From NCBI GenBank assembly GCA_964503685.1, contig CAZDAW010000036.1, positions 1 to 32,162 on the forward strand: a DNA stretch of 32,162 nt, given 5' to 3'. Under the pieces are notes generated by a model. That model worked only from the letters and a program-made list of their open reading frames with translations, made no database searches and was not told where the DNA came from. Made by a program: the position numbers and the translations under genes. Position 1 is the stretch's first letter, and the number at the start of each line of letters is the position of its first letter. This stretch comes from CAZDAW01 sp964503685. GTDB taxonomy: Bacteria; Chloroflexota; Anaerolineae; Anaerolineales; Anaerolineaceae. Below are positions 17,248 through 25,755 of this stretch, in pieces.

Positions 17248-17976
17248 ATGCGGATATTAATCCTCTCTGATATTCATGCAAACCTGGTAGCGCTGAAAGC
17301 TGTGTTGAAAGACGCTGGAGAGATCGATGGCGCCTGGTGTCTGGGAGATCTGGTCGGCTATGGGCCAGACCCCAATGAGTGCATCTCGTTGATGAAGACG
17401 CTTCCTGGCCTGGTATGCCTGCTGGGTAATCATGATGCGGCTGCTCTGGGTCAAATTGATATTCAGGCTTTCAATAATGATGCCAAAACATCGATTTACT
17501 GGTTGCAGAATGTATTGACGAACGATAGTTTTGCTTTCCTGATGAAGCAAACCGAAAAAGAGGTCATCGATACGGTAACGTTGGTGCATGGCAGCCCGCG
17601 CAATCCCGTCTGGGAATATATTCTGGATACTCACATGGCGGCTATCAATTTTCTGCATTTTCAGACGCAATTTTGCTTTGTGGGGCATACCCACATCCCT
17701 GTTATTTTCACTCAGAACGGCAATGAGAAACCGGTCAATATTACCTTTCCTACCCCTGGGGAGGAGATGGTTTTGCCGGCTCGCTCGATTGTCAATCCGG
17801 GTTCGGTTGGGCAACCGCGTGATCGCAATGCGCAGGCCGCATACGCTATCTTCGACACCGAAAATCTTACCTGGAAAAGTTGCAGAACCCCCTACGATAT
17901 CGCTGAAGTTCAGCAGCGCATTCTCAAGGCCGGGCTGCCGATACGCCACGCTCAGAGATTGGCCGAAGGCTGGTGA
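17248..17976 (+). CDS. Calcineurin-like metallophosphoesterase
   Basis: 242 aa cytosolic phosphoesterase of the YfcE/MJ0936-type group. All metal-binding blocks are present in order: LILSDIHANL, LGDLVGYGPDP, LLGNHDAAAL, LVHGSPRNPVW and FVGHTHIP, and the chain ends with a NPGSVGQPRDRN segment common in this subfamily. The substrate cannot be told from sequence; phosphodiesters or dinucleotides are both possible. Start ATG at 17248 with AAAGGGG nine bases upstream. It follows coaBC by 41 bases without a terminator and may be the last gene of the met/CoA transcript. Confidence 0.93.
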   Translation: MRILILSDIHANLVALKAVLKDAGEIDGAWCLGDLVGYGPDPNECISLMKTLPGLVCLLGNHDAAALGQIDIQAFNNDAKTSIYWLQNVLTNDSFAFLMKQTEKEVIDTVTLVHGSPRNPVWEYILDTHMAAINFLHFQTQFCFVGHTHIPVIFTQNGNEKPVNITFPTPGEEMVLPARSIVNPGSVGQPRDRNAQAAYAIFDTENLTWKSCRTPYDIAEVQQRILKAGLPIRHAQRLAEGW

Positions 17977-17997
17977 TAGAGTGGAGGAACTTTCTGT

Positions 17998-18026
17998 TTG
18001 ATTTTAACGTCTATGGTGCATAAAAT
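17998..18026 (+). promoter_or_regulatory. Sigma-70-type promoter for the DUF4349 lipoprotein gene
   Basis: TTGATT (17998-18003), 17 bases, TAAAAT (18021-18026), 24 bases before the ATG at 18050. Confidence 0.55.
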
Positions 18027-18049
18027 TGTGTTCCGTTGAAGGAGGAGAT

Positions 18050-19018
18050 ATGTATAAGCGTAAACTATTTTTATTGACGCTCCTGGTCATGTTATTGTGC
18101 GCTGCCTGTTCTTCTGCACGCCATGAGGCTCCAATTGCGAAGGAGATGGAGCAAGATGCAGCGCCGGCTATGGGGTTGCCTGCGCCGCAGGCGGATATGG
18201 CCGTGGCAGAAGAATCAAGAGTGTATAGCAATGAGGGTTATGCTGAACCAACCTCACAGGCCAAGGATGCCACCGGTAAACGTCTGGTGATCATGAACGC
18301 CGATTTGTCCATCGTTGTGGCTGATCCGCAAAAGAAGATGGATGAAGTTGCCAATATGGCTCAGGAACTGGGCGGATTCGTGGTAACATCCGGCCTGAAT
18401 AAAATGACCCTGGATAACGGCGTTGAGGTTCCTCACGCGTCTATTACCATCCGCGTTTTGGCAGAGAATTTCAATTCCGCTATTGAAAAAATCAAAGATG
18501 GCGCGATCGAAGTCAATTATGAGAACCGCACCGGACAGGATGTCACCAAGGAGTACACCGACCTTCAATCTCGTTTGCGCAGCCGGCAAGACGCCGAGGC
18601 TCGCCTGAAAGAGATTATGGCCTCTGCAACCAAAACTGAAGATGTGCTCAATGTGTTTAACCAGCTCACGCAGGTGCAGCAGGAGATTGAGGTGTTGAAA
18701 GGGCAGATCAAGTATTATGAAGAATCGGCTGCCTTATCGGCAATTTCTGTAGATATCAGTGCAGAAGCGTCTGTTCAACCGTTAAAGATCGGCGGCTGGC
18801 AGCCAGTTGGTGTGGCCCGTGACGCGGTCCAGGCGCTGATTTCGGCTCTTAAATTTGTCGTGAACGTTGTCATCTGGTTGATACTTTTCATCCTGCCGTT
18901 GGCGCTGGTTATCTACCTGCCGGCGCGCGGCATCTGGGTGTTGGTCAAACGCTGGCGTGCAAAACGCAAGGCAGCCAAGGGTGAGCTAATGACGCCCCCT
19001 GATCAGCCAAAGGTATAA
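18050..19018 (+). CDS. DUF4349-family lipoprotein
   Basis: 322 aa. The N-terminus is a lipoprotein-type signal (KRKLFLLTLLVMLLCAAC), with Cys20 as the likely lipid-bearing residue, although the -3 residue is Cys rather than Leu. The body holds the DUF4349 pattern: RLVIMNADLSIVVADPQ, GGFVVTSG, ITIRVLAENFNSAIEKI and NRTGQDVTKEYTDLQSRLRS, then a helical, coiled-coil-like stretch (RQDAEARLKEIM to EIEVLKGQIKYYEESAAL). A C-terminal membrane helix (~270-298, VVIWLILFILPLALVIYLPA) ends in a basic tail. The protein is therefore probably anchored at both ends, with the domain outside the membrane. Its function is not known. The start at 18050 has a strong GGAGGAG; an upstream ATG at 18026 is unlikely. 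Confidence 0.9.
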   Translation: MYKRKLFLLTLLVMLLCAACSSARHEAPIAKEMEQDAAPAMGLPAPQADMAVAEESRVYSNEGYAEPTSQAKDATGKRLVIMNADLSIVVADPQKKMDEVANMAQELGGFVVTSGLNKMTLDNGVEVPHASITIRVLAENFNSAIEKIKDGAIEVNYENRTGQDVTKEYTDLQSRLRSRQDAEARLKEIMASATKTEDVLNVFNQLTQVQQEIEVLKGQIKYYEESAALSAISVDISAEASVQPLKIGGWQPVGVARDAVQALISALKFVVNVVIWLILFILPLALVIYLPARGIWVLVKRWRAKRKAAKGELMTPPDQPKV

Positions 19019-19034
19019 TCATACAGCCTGATTA

Positions 19035-19070
19035 AAAACTCCCGAGACGAGCGTTTCGGGAGTTTTCTTT
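19035..19070 (+). terminator. Bidirectional terminator between convergent genes
   Basis: Long stem 19035-19048 with 19053-19066 and a 4-base loop, core ACTCCCGAGAC/GTTTCGGGAGT, one G·T pair. It is flanked by A-rich sequence on the left and TTTTCTTT on the right, so it can work on both strands: for the lipoprotein gene (plus) and the kinase gene (minus). Confidence 0.92.
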
Positions 19071-19087
19071 ATCTCAACCCAAATTTA

Positions 19088-21247
19088 TCAGGGCGTTTTG
19101 GGAAGAGGACGCCAGGCAGCGCCATAATCATTGTATTCATCGTTGGTTATGTTTTTCAGGCCTGTTCCCGATGTCATCATAATATAAATATCACGCACAT
19201 TGTCTTTGATGTGTTCATATGCCAGCCAGTCGCCGTCGGGAGAGTAATCGATGCCGTAAACAGGCGCCAGGCCTTCTTTGATCGCCTTGAAATCTTTGCC
19301 GACTGCATTAACTTTTTTTGAACCGATCTGCGGCATAGGGTCGCTGATGCTAAACATGATCGTTTCCTCTTTTGGCGACCAGGAAGGCATGAAGAAATGC
19401 GCCGTATCTCTGATCAAAGGACGTCGTTCTCCGCCCATGAGATCCATCGTGAAAACGTTGGGCGAACCCGTTTGCATTGTCGTAAATGCGAGTCGCTTGC
19501 CGTCAGGCGCCCATTCTGGATAAAAATCATCGCAGGTCAGCACTCGCGAAACCAGAGAGGTCTCTTTGCTGTTGATGTCATATAAGAAAATCCGGCTGAA
19601 ATCGATATCACGCACTGAGGTGAATGCGATTGTCGCGCCGTCTGGCGACCAGGCGGGGTCTGAATCACCTCCTGTCGATGAGAACAGAGGCCGGAGATTG
19701 CTTCCGTCGTAATTGATGACGAATAAAGCCGAATGGCTAAAAACGTTCTTGTGTTTGTACACTGCATTACGCTCGAAACCCTTTGGCGCAATACTTTCGC
19801 ACGGCGAACTGAAGACGATCTGGCTGCCGTCAGGCGACCAATCGGGCTGGCAGGCGCCATCCTGAACATCGGTGATCTGGCGTAATTGTTTACCGTCGGT
19901 GTTAATCACCCAGATTTGCGGTTTGCCTGAACGATCTGAAGCAAATGCAATTTCCCCGGTTCCGCCGCCCAGGCCAGGAGAAACGCCCGCGGTCGGGGTC
20001 TGCGTGGGCGCTTCTGTCGGGCCGGCTGTTGGGGAAATTTCTTCTGGTGGGGTAATAGTCATAATAGGTTCTGTTGTATCTGGCATGGGCGTGGACGTGA
20101 TATTTACTATGACATTCCCGGCATTTGCCTGGACGAGCGGCGTGGGCTCAGATGTTTCGAAAACGATGAACCCGGCATAATAGGCGACCCCAATCACGGC
20201 TGCCACGCCGATGATTCCCAGGATTAATATCCCCAGACCGCCCAATCCGAACAAGAGAGCTGTTTTGGCTTTAGGTCGTGTTTGACTGGCTGGTTGTGAT
20301 TTGGGCTGCGAAGCAGGTCGCGGCGTTGGCGTCCGACCTTCTAACCCTGCGCCTACCCCAATTACGGGGTTTGTCGGAATAGTTTGTGGGGGCGGCGGGG
20401 TGATAGTGATTGCGCTGTCATCAGCCGTCTTACGCCGGATGGTGGTATTGACTGCCAGGAGCGCCTGTTTGAATTCTGCCGCAGTCTGAAAGCGACTATT
20501 CTGCTCAATTGCCATTGCTTTCTCTATCACGTCTGCCAGGCCTTCTGATACTTCAGCGCCTGTTGCCCGCAAAGGAGTCAGTTCGGCTGTTTGCATGAGG
20601 CGCGATAAGCCATCTTCAGGCACCGCGCCGGATATTGCCGCATATAATGTTGCCCCCAATGAATAGATGTCTGATCTCTGATCAGTACCCTTGCCGTATT
20701 GTTCGGGCGGCGCAAAGCCAGGTGTATAAGCCTGCGCGCCGATGGTGGTTGCCTGGTTCGATTGAAATACTTTTGCCAGGCCAAAATCAACCAGGAATAC
20801 TTGACCGGTTGGAGTAATTTTGATATTACCGGGTTTGATATCCCGATGCAGGATTGGGGATGGAAGACTGTGCAGGTAATTTAGAGCGTCGCATATTGCT
20901 ATCCCGATCAATATCACGTCGCTTTCAGGCAGTTTTCCAAGGCGGGTCATACGCTGGCGTAAATCTTCACCGGCGATATAATCCATCACTAAATATTGCC
21001 CCTGGCCTTCGATAACAAAATGATCGGTGACACGCGGCAAATTGGAATGCCGCAGGCTGGCAAGGATGTTTGCTTCTTTATGAAACTGTCTGGAATACTC
21101 TTCGGTGGGATTCAGATTTTCTTTTACTGCTACTTCGACGCCTAGACTTTCATCTACCGCATGATAGATCGCGCCCATTCCGCCCTTGCCCAGAAGGCCA
21201 GCAATCCGGTAACGCGAATGCAATAAGGTACCCGCATCAAGCGTCAT
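19088..21247 (-). CDS. Transmembrane Ser/Thr protein kinase with extracellular TolB-like propeller
   Basis: 719 aa. The cytosolic kinase domain (~13-265) has the glycine loop GKGGMG (20-25), Lys42 in VAVKEN, HRDIKPGNIKI (catalytic Asp), VDFGLAKV and PPEQYGKGTDQRSDIYSLG, so it should be active. A Pro-rich juxtamembrane part, one membrane helix (~329-358, GGLGILILGIIGVAAVIGVA) and a Thr/Pro linker lead to a C-terminal half (~430-719). That half is built of TolB/WD40-like repeats (FASDRSGKPQIWVINTDG, PDWSPDGSQIVFSS, PAWSPDGATIAFTS), probably a ligand or wall sensor. The ATG at 21247 has GGAAGG six bases upstream; a GTG at 21253 is too close to it. It is a tandem paralogue of the gene at 21353-23455. 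Confidence 0.95.
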   Translation of the reverse strand: MTLDAGTLLHSRYRIAGLLGKGGMGAIYHAVDESLGVEVAVKENLNPTEEYSRQFHKEANILASLRHSNLPRVTDHFVIEGQGQYLVMDYIAGEDLRQRMTRLGKLPESDVILIGIAICDALNYLHSLPSPILHRDIKPGNIKITPTGQVFLVDFGLAKVFQSNQATTIGAQAYTPGFAPPEQYGKGTDQRSDIYSLGATLYAAISGAVPEDGLSRLMQTAELTPLRATGAEVSEGLADVIEKAMAIEQNSRFQTAAEFKQALLAVNTTIRRKTADDSAITITPPPPQTIPTNPVIGVGAGLEGRTPTPRPASQPKSQPASQTRPKAKTALLFGLGGLGILILGIIGVAAVIGVAYYAGFIVFETSEPTPLVQANAGNVIVNITSTPMPDTTEPIMTITPPEEISPTAGPTEAPTQTPTAGVSPGLGGGTGEIAFASDRSGKPQIWVINTDGKQLRQITDVQDGACQPDWSPDGSQIVFSSPCESIAPKGFERNAVYKHKNVFSHSALFVINYDGSNLRPLFSSTGGDSDPAWSPDGATIAFTSVRDIDFSRIFLYDINSKETSLVSRVLTCDDFYPEWAPDGKRLAFTTMQTGSPNVFTMDLMGGERRPLIRDTAHFFMPSWSPKEETIMFSISDPMPQIGSKKVNAVGKDFKAIKEGLAPVYGIDYSPDGDWLAYEHIKDNVRDIYIMMTSGTGLKNITNDEYNDYGAAWRPLPKTP

Positions 21248-21289
21248 AATCACCCTTCCCTAAAAATAAGAATAAGAACATACTATTCT

Positions 21290-21318
21290 TTTATACATTT
21301 ATAAGGCATAAAGTGCAA
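21290..21318 (-). promoter_or_regulatory. Promoter of the downstream kinase gene
   Basis: Minus strand TTGCAC (21318-21313), 17 bases, TATAAA (21295-21290), about 40 bases before the ATG at 21247. It suggests that the second kinase has its own transcript despite lying in tandem. Confidence 0.6.
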
Positions 21319-21352
21319 GGAAAAATAAAAGCCTGTTTGTGTGATATCCTGA

Positions 21353-23455
21353 TTATGGACGCCAGGCTGGGCTGCTATCTGAACTGGGGTCGGTCGTGAG
21401 CCGCCGGATATTTGATCCGGTGGGCGTCATAACGTAAATATCGTGATTTCGGCCATCCGGCCAGCTTTCATAAGCCAGCCAGAATCCATCTGGCGAGAAG
21501 CTCACAAGCGCTACGGGCCCAAAATCTGATTTTGGACTTGCCGGTATCCGGTTTTCTTTATGGCTGAAGCGGTCTTCGTAGCGGATACTGGCTAAACGAG
21601 AAAATTTACCTTCCAGGCTCTGAACCACAAAGAAAATTGCCTGTCCATCGGGCGACCATACCGGGGTACTATTTTTAACATTTCCGCTTTGTGAAAGCAT
21701 CAACTCATTGTCTCCATTATCAGTCATGATCCAGACCTGGTAGTTGCCTTTCTTCCTTACAAACGCCAGTAGCGTCCCGGTTGGAGACCAGGCTGGGTAT
21801 CGCTCCGAGTAATCGTTATCAGACACATTTGTAGTTGTACGGTCAATAAGATTATAGATGTAAATTTGGGTGTGATTATCCCGTAAAGATGTAAAGGCAA
21901 TGCGGTTGCCGTCCGGCGACCAGGAAGGATCAAAGTCGCCGCCTGGTACAATGGGCAACGGCGTCAACCCCGAACCGTCATAGTTGATAATGTATAGGCT
22001 GGCGCCATTGTACTCATTCTCGTCTCCCCGGCAGGGAGAAACGAACACGAGTTGCATTCCATCCGGCGACCAGGCTGGCTGACAGGCGCCATCCGGTGTG
22101 TTTGTAATTTGGCGCTGGTTTGTACCATCGGCTCTCATAACGAAAATCTGGGGGGTGCCTGTGCGATTTGAGACGAAAGCAATTTCACCGACGCCGCCGC
22201 CCATCGGCGTTGCTGTCGGCGCCAGTGGTGTGGGCGTCTGGATAATTGTTTCTGGCGCAGCGGAGGTTTCATTGGCGGCTGTTGATAGCGGCGTCTGATG
22301 TACGGGGGTTGATAATGCTATTTCCGGGGTCACTCCCGTTTCAGCCATTGATACGAGCGGAGTCGGTGTGCTAAACACATTAAATATAGTGGCCCGGATA
22401 TTCTGAGTAAAATCTGGTAAAAAGTAATAGACAAGTCCTGCCGCGATCAGACCCGTAAAAACCATCGCTGTTTGCCAGATACGCCTGCGTTGTCTTTGCT
22501 TTGCAAGGCGACTCTTGGATATTGGCCTGACGATCTCTTTATCTGGGATATCTACATCGAGCGAGGCGTCATTAAAAGGAGATACGGGTTCTTGTTTTGT
22601 ATATGGCGCAGGAGCAATGGTGATATCTTCCATAATATGCCGGCTGCTATTACTGGCGTTTATCAAGGCGTATTTAAATTCAAGCGCTGATTGGTAACGT
22701 TCGTCAGCAGTTAAAGCCAGTCCTTTTTCAATTGTAACGGCAAGGCGGCGAGATATCTTGGGGTTGATCTTACGCAATGGAGTCAATTCGGCGTTGCCTG
22801 TTGCTCGCGCCAGGCTATCTTCAGGTATCACACCCGTCAGGGCAACATAGAGTGTTGCAGCAAGCGAATAGATGTCCGAGCGGGAATCTGTTCGCGCGGT
22901 TCCATATTGCTCAGGTGGGGAATATCCTGGCGTCATCGCTCTCGCGCCGGTCGTTGTTGTTTGAGATCCTGACATCACCTTCACCAGTCCAAAATCTACC
23001 AGCACAATCTGTCCGTCTGGGGTGATTTTGACGTTGCCAGGTTTTACGTCCCGGTGAACGATTGGAGATGAACGGGTATGTAAATAATTTAAACCTTCAC
23101 AGATCGCAATACCGATTCGAATGACATCTTCTTCAGGGAGTGTACCAACACGCTCCATTCGTTCCCGTAGATCTTCTCCGGCAATATAATCCATTACCAG
23201 GTATTGCCCCTGACCAGGAACGACAAAATAATCAATCACCCGCGGCAGGTTGGTAAAACGCAAGGTTGCCAGTACGGTTGCCTCACGGCGAAATTGTCGG
23301 GCGAATTCATCTGACAGGAACAGATTCTCTTTGACGGCGACATCGATTTCGAGGTTATCATCAATGGCGCGATAAACCGCGCCCATGCCTCCTTGTCCCA
23401 GGACATCGACGATTCGATACCGGTTATTGAGAATTGTCCCGTTCTCAAGCGTCAT
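21353..23455 (-). CDS. Transmembrane Ser/Thr protein kinase with extracellular TolB-like propeller
   Basis: 700 aa with the same architecture as the kinase downstream. The kinase domain (~13-265) has GQGGMG, Lys42 in VAVKEN, HRDVKPGNVKI, VDFGLVKV and PPEQYGTARTDSRSDIYSLA. A basic stretch (KQRQRRR) precedes the single membrane helix (~329-347, MVFTGLIAAGLVYYFLP). A Thr/Pro-rich linker comes next, and then about five TolB-type blades (GTPQIFVMRADGTNQRQIT, PAWSPDGMQLVFVS, PSWSPDGNRIAFTS, PVWSPDGQAIFFV). The kinase half is more alike between the two proteins than the linkers. The two may phosphorylate shared targets while sensing different extracellular signals (inference). The ATG at 23455 starts right at the family's usual N-terminus but has a weak ribosome binding site. 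Confidence 0.95.
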   Translation of the reverse strand: MTLENGTILNNRYRIVDVLGQGGMGAVYRAIDDNLEIDVAVKENLFLSDEFARQFRREATVLATLRFTNLPRVIDYFVVPGQGQYLVMDYIAGEDLRERMERVGTLPEEDVIRIGIAICEGLNYLHTRSSPIVHRDVKPGNVKITPDGQIVLVDFGLVKVMSGSQTTTTGARAMTPGYSPPEQYGTARTDSRSDIYSLAATLYVALTGVIPEDSLARATGNAELTPLRKINPKISRRLAVTIEKGLALTADERYQSALEFKYALINASNSSRHIMEDITIAPAPYTKQEPVSPFNDASLDVDIPDKEIVRPISKSRLAKQRQRRRIWQTAMVFTGLIAAGLVYYFLPDFTQNIRATIFNVFSTPTPLVSMAETGVTPEIALSTPVHQTPLSTAANETSAAPETIIQTPTPLAPTATPMGGGVGEIAFVSNRTGTPQIFVMRADGTNQRQITNTPDGACQPAWSPDGMQLVFVSPCRGDENEYNGASLYIINYDGSGLTPLPIVPGGDFDPSWSPDGNRIAFTSLRDNHTQIYIYNLIDRTTTNVSDNDYSERYPAWSPTGTLLAFVRKKGNYQVWIMTDNGDNELMLSQSGNVKNSTPVWSPDGQAIFFVVQSLEGKFSRLASIRYEDRFSHKENRIPASPKSDFGPVALVSFSPDGFWLAYESWPDGRNHDIYVMTPTGSNIRRLTTDPSSDSSPAWRP

Positions 23456-23649
23456 ATCAAATTGATTCCAATACTAAGATCGATTCTAACCCATGTCGCG
23501 TGTTTTGAAAGTAAATTACATCCAAAAAAAGATAGAATACCGGATTACCAGCTAATTTAATAAATTACTCTTGCATTATATCAAAACAATTAACCTTGAG
23601 GTATTGCAAATTGGCCGATGTTATGGATCAATTTTTTAAAATCAAGGCA

Positions 23650-23658
23650 TGCTATAAT
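23650..23658 (+). promoter_or_regulatory. Extended -10 promoter element
   Basis: TGCTATAAT, a perfect -10 with the TG extension, about 32 bases before the ATG at 23690; no clear -35. It lies in the 234-base divergent region between the kinase gene and the gene at 23690, where I see nothing else definite. Confidence 0.5.
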
Positions 23659-23689
23659 TTCTGTAACACGCGCTTGCCGGGAAACCTTT

Positions 23690-24556
23690 ATGTATCTGGA
23701 TATTCATACGACTGTGCGAACCGCTTTTTTTTTGTCGTTAGCTGGCATCGTCATTTGTTTGATTGTCGGTGTTCGCTCGATACGCGGTGCACGTTATCTG
23801 CGATATTTCAAGATGCGCCGCGAGCAGGCGCTGTATGGCTGGCGGCTTATCCTGACTTCGCTCTTCCTGTGCGCCGTCGCTGTTCTTCTTAATTCCTATG
23901 CGGAGCCGCTCATTTATAAAGCTTTTCCGCCAACGGCAACGATTACGTTGACTCCTACCACTACATTGACGCCCACCATCACGCTGACGCCTACAGTAAC
24001 CCTGACGCCCACCATCACGCTGACGCCGGCTGTCAGCGATACACCAACTGCCACAGTCACACCTTCAATGCCGATGGCCATCGAAGCCAGCTTCAGCAGT
24101 ACAGTAACCCCAAATCCTGAGGCGATCTTCAGTCCTCTGCAATTTGCGCTCAGCCTGGATAGCTCTTATCAGGCGCAAAACGTGCAGGAGGTTTTCACGA
24201 TTCCTTTTAATCATATTTATGCTGTCTTTAGTTACGATAAAATGGTCGATGGCGCGCAGTGGTCAGCGATCTGGTACAGACAGGGCAAAATGGTTTATTT
24301 CGAGTCAAAGCCGTGGGATGGAGGAACAGGCGGTTACGGTTTTGCGGATTGGAGCCCCAAACCCGAAGATTTATACCCCGGGGAATATGAAGTTCAGATC
24401 TTTGTCGGGATGGATTGGAAAATAAGCGGGTTTTTCACCGTTGAGGGGAATCCACCGCAAATTTTGCCCACTCAAACTTTGACTCCAACGCCGGCTCAAA
24501 CTGCCGGAGGAACTCTGACTCCTCAACCGACTGCTGCGAAGAATTCACCCGAATAG
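23690..24556 (+). CDS. Membrane protein with TxTLTP-repeat linker and extracellular beta domain
   Basis: 288 aa. Two membrane helices (~10-28 and ~52-69) with a basic loop between (RSIRGARYLRYFKMRREQ) form an anchor. A Thr/Pro linker (~80-145) includes five exact TxTLTP hexads. The C-terminal part (~150-265) looks like a small beta-sandwich: FTIPFNHIYAVFSYDKM, WSAIWYRQGKMVYF, LYPGEYEVQIFVGMDWKISGFFTVEG. A second Thr/Pro tail ends the protein. The PGEYEVQIFVG...SGFFTV pattern recalls Ig-like domains of other surface proteins, but I cannot name the family or function. The ATG at 23690 begins just before the first helix; an upstream ATG at 23618 would put the promoter inside the gene. Confidence 0.8.
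   Translation: MYLDIHTTVRTAFFLSLAGIVICLIVGVRSIRGARYLRYFKMRREQALYGWRLILTSLFLCAVAVLLNSYAEPLIYKAFPPTATITLTPTTTLTPTITLTPTVTLTPTITLTPAVSDTPTATVTPSMPMAIEASFSSTVTPNPEAIFSPLQFALSLDSSYQAQNVQEVFTIPFNHIYAVFSYDKMVDGAQWSAIWYRQGKMVYFESKPWDGGTGGYGFADWSPKPEDLYPGEYEVQIFVGMDWKISGFFTVEGNPPQILPTQTLTPTPAQTAGGTLTPQPTAAKNSPE
23939..24028 (+). repeat. Five 18-bp coding repeats (TxTLTP)
   Basis: Five consecutive 18-base units encode TITLTP, TTTLTP, TITLTP, TVTLTP and TITLTP. Units 3 and 5 are almost identical at the DNA level. It is a low-complexity linker, prone to copy-number change. Confidence 0.9.
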
Positions 24557-24586
24557 CGATAGGTTCATTTATAAGAACAGGGATCG

Positions 24587-25753
24587 TTATCCTTCTATTG
24601 GTTTAAAAACAGCCATCACGACTCCCCAGATGGAAAATGATGTATCGCCGGCCTCAAACCGGCGTTCCTTGATATTCTCATCGCTGCTATGTGGCTTGAG
24701 AATGTGGGTGTTGCCCTCATACAGGTATTCTTTCAACAAGGCTTGTGAAACATCTTCGTCCTGAATTTCTGCCACAACGATGTCTCCATTCTTTACATTA
24801 CTCAGGTCGCACCGCCGAACGAGAACGCAGTCGTTATTGTTGATTCCAGTGAATCGGCCCAATTTATATTGATCCATGCTGACGCCATTGACTCGCAGCA
24901 CAGCCACTTCATCGCGCGCGGTGTTGATCAGGTTATCATCTTTACGGATACTCACAATCATGTGAGGAATTTCATTAATTACCACCTGACTGACCTGCAC
25001 ATAATCCAGCGGAACGGACTGGTCTCCAAAATACCTGGGAATGCCGGCTGATACCTTTTCGACCACGGGGTACAATTGCAACAGGTCTTCCCACAGAGCG
25101 AATAATGGCATGATGATATTCTGGCCTGTTTCACCGGTAGAACTTGCCTGATCGTCGTGCGGCCGAATGATTTCCGGTTCCTCTGATTCGTTTTTAGAAG
25201 GACTTGTCTCGATAGAAATGCTTTGAAATACCTGTTCATATTGGCGCGTCATTTCGCTTCGACAGGTTTCGTACCATTCCCGTTTTTCGGGTGAAGAGCA
25301 ATTGGCTTCTTGGGCGGTGATTGATTCGATACAGCGCCGCCACAGAACGGCTGCATCGTCTTGTTTGCCGTCGAGTTGCCAGAGAATGCACCCCATCATC
25401 CATTTGGCGATTGTGCTTTCATATTGATTGGGAAAAAATTTTATTACCGCTTCCCCTAATATTTTCCTGGCTTCCTCCATGCGCCCAATCCCATAGGCAG
25501 TTAACCCGCATTCCAGCAGGGTATATGCCTGTTCCATGCGGTCAGTGAACGTGAGACTGGTTTTGATCAGCCGTTTGATTAAAGCCATTTCGCGTTTGAA
25601 ATTGCTAATTCCATGTTTCCGATTATCATCAATGGCGTCTTGAATTTTGGTGAGAAGCTGTCGTGTTTCTGGCTGTGGGTAGCAATCGGCGTTGAAATGG
25701 TTTAACCATTCGTAGGCCAATTTCATCAAGTGAGTAAAATCGATTGCGTCCAT
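24587..25753 (-). CDS. Helical-repeat protein with C-terminal LexA/S24-type autoprotease domain
   Basis: 388 aa, soluble. Residues ~1-180 are all helical and TPR-like (YTLLECGLTAYGIGRMEEARKIL and the helices around it), then an acidic, Ser-rich spacer (~182-210). The C-terminal ~160 residues match the LexA/UmuD (S24) fold. There is a possible Ala236-Gly237 cleavage site in EKVSAGIPRYF, a candidate nucleophile Ser292 in VLRVNGVSMDQY, the NGDIVVAEI strand, and Lys341 in ALLKEYLYEG where the general base is expected. Spacing is longer than in LexA (G to S 55 rather than 34; S to K 49 rather than 37). No DNA-binding winged helix was seen, so this is not a plain LexA. It is the last gene of a three-gene operon, two bases after the upstream SPFH-like gene. 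Confidence 0.85.
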   Translation of the reverse strand: MDAIDFTHLMKLAYEWLNHFNADCYPQPETRQLLTKIQDAIDDNRKHGISNFKREMALIKRLIKTSLTFTDRMEQAYTLLECGLTAYGIGRMEEARKILGEAVIKFFPNQYESTIAKWMMGCILWQLDGKQDDAAVLWRRCIESITAQEANCSSPEKREWYETCRSEMTRQYEQVFQSISIETSPSKNESEEPEIIRPHDDQASSTGETGQNIIMPLFALWEDLLQLYPVVEKVSAGIPRYFGDQSVPLDYVQVSQVVINEIPHMIVSIRKDDNLINTARDEVAVLRVNGVSMDQYKLGRFTGINNNDCVLVRRCDLSNVKNGDIVVAEIQDEDVSQALLKEYLYEGNTHILKPHSSDENIKERRFEAGDTSFSIWGVVMAVFKPIEG

Positions 25754-25755
25754 TT

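Noticed and set aside
17257..17949. 230-codon minus-strand frame over the phosphoesterase gene
   Set aside because: The plus-strand frame has all five metal-binding motifs; the antisense frame has none.
24557..24600. Weak AGGGAT/ATCCT hairpin between the convergent genes
   Set aside because: The stem is short with a bulge and there is no T-run on either side.
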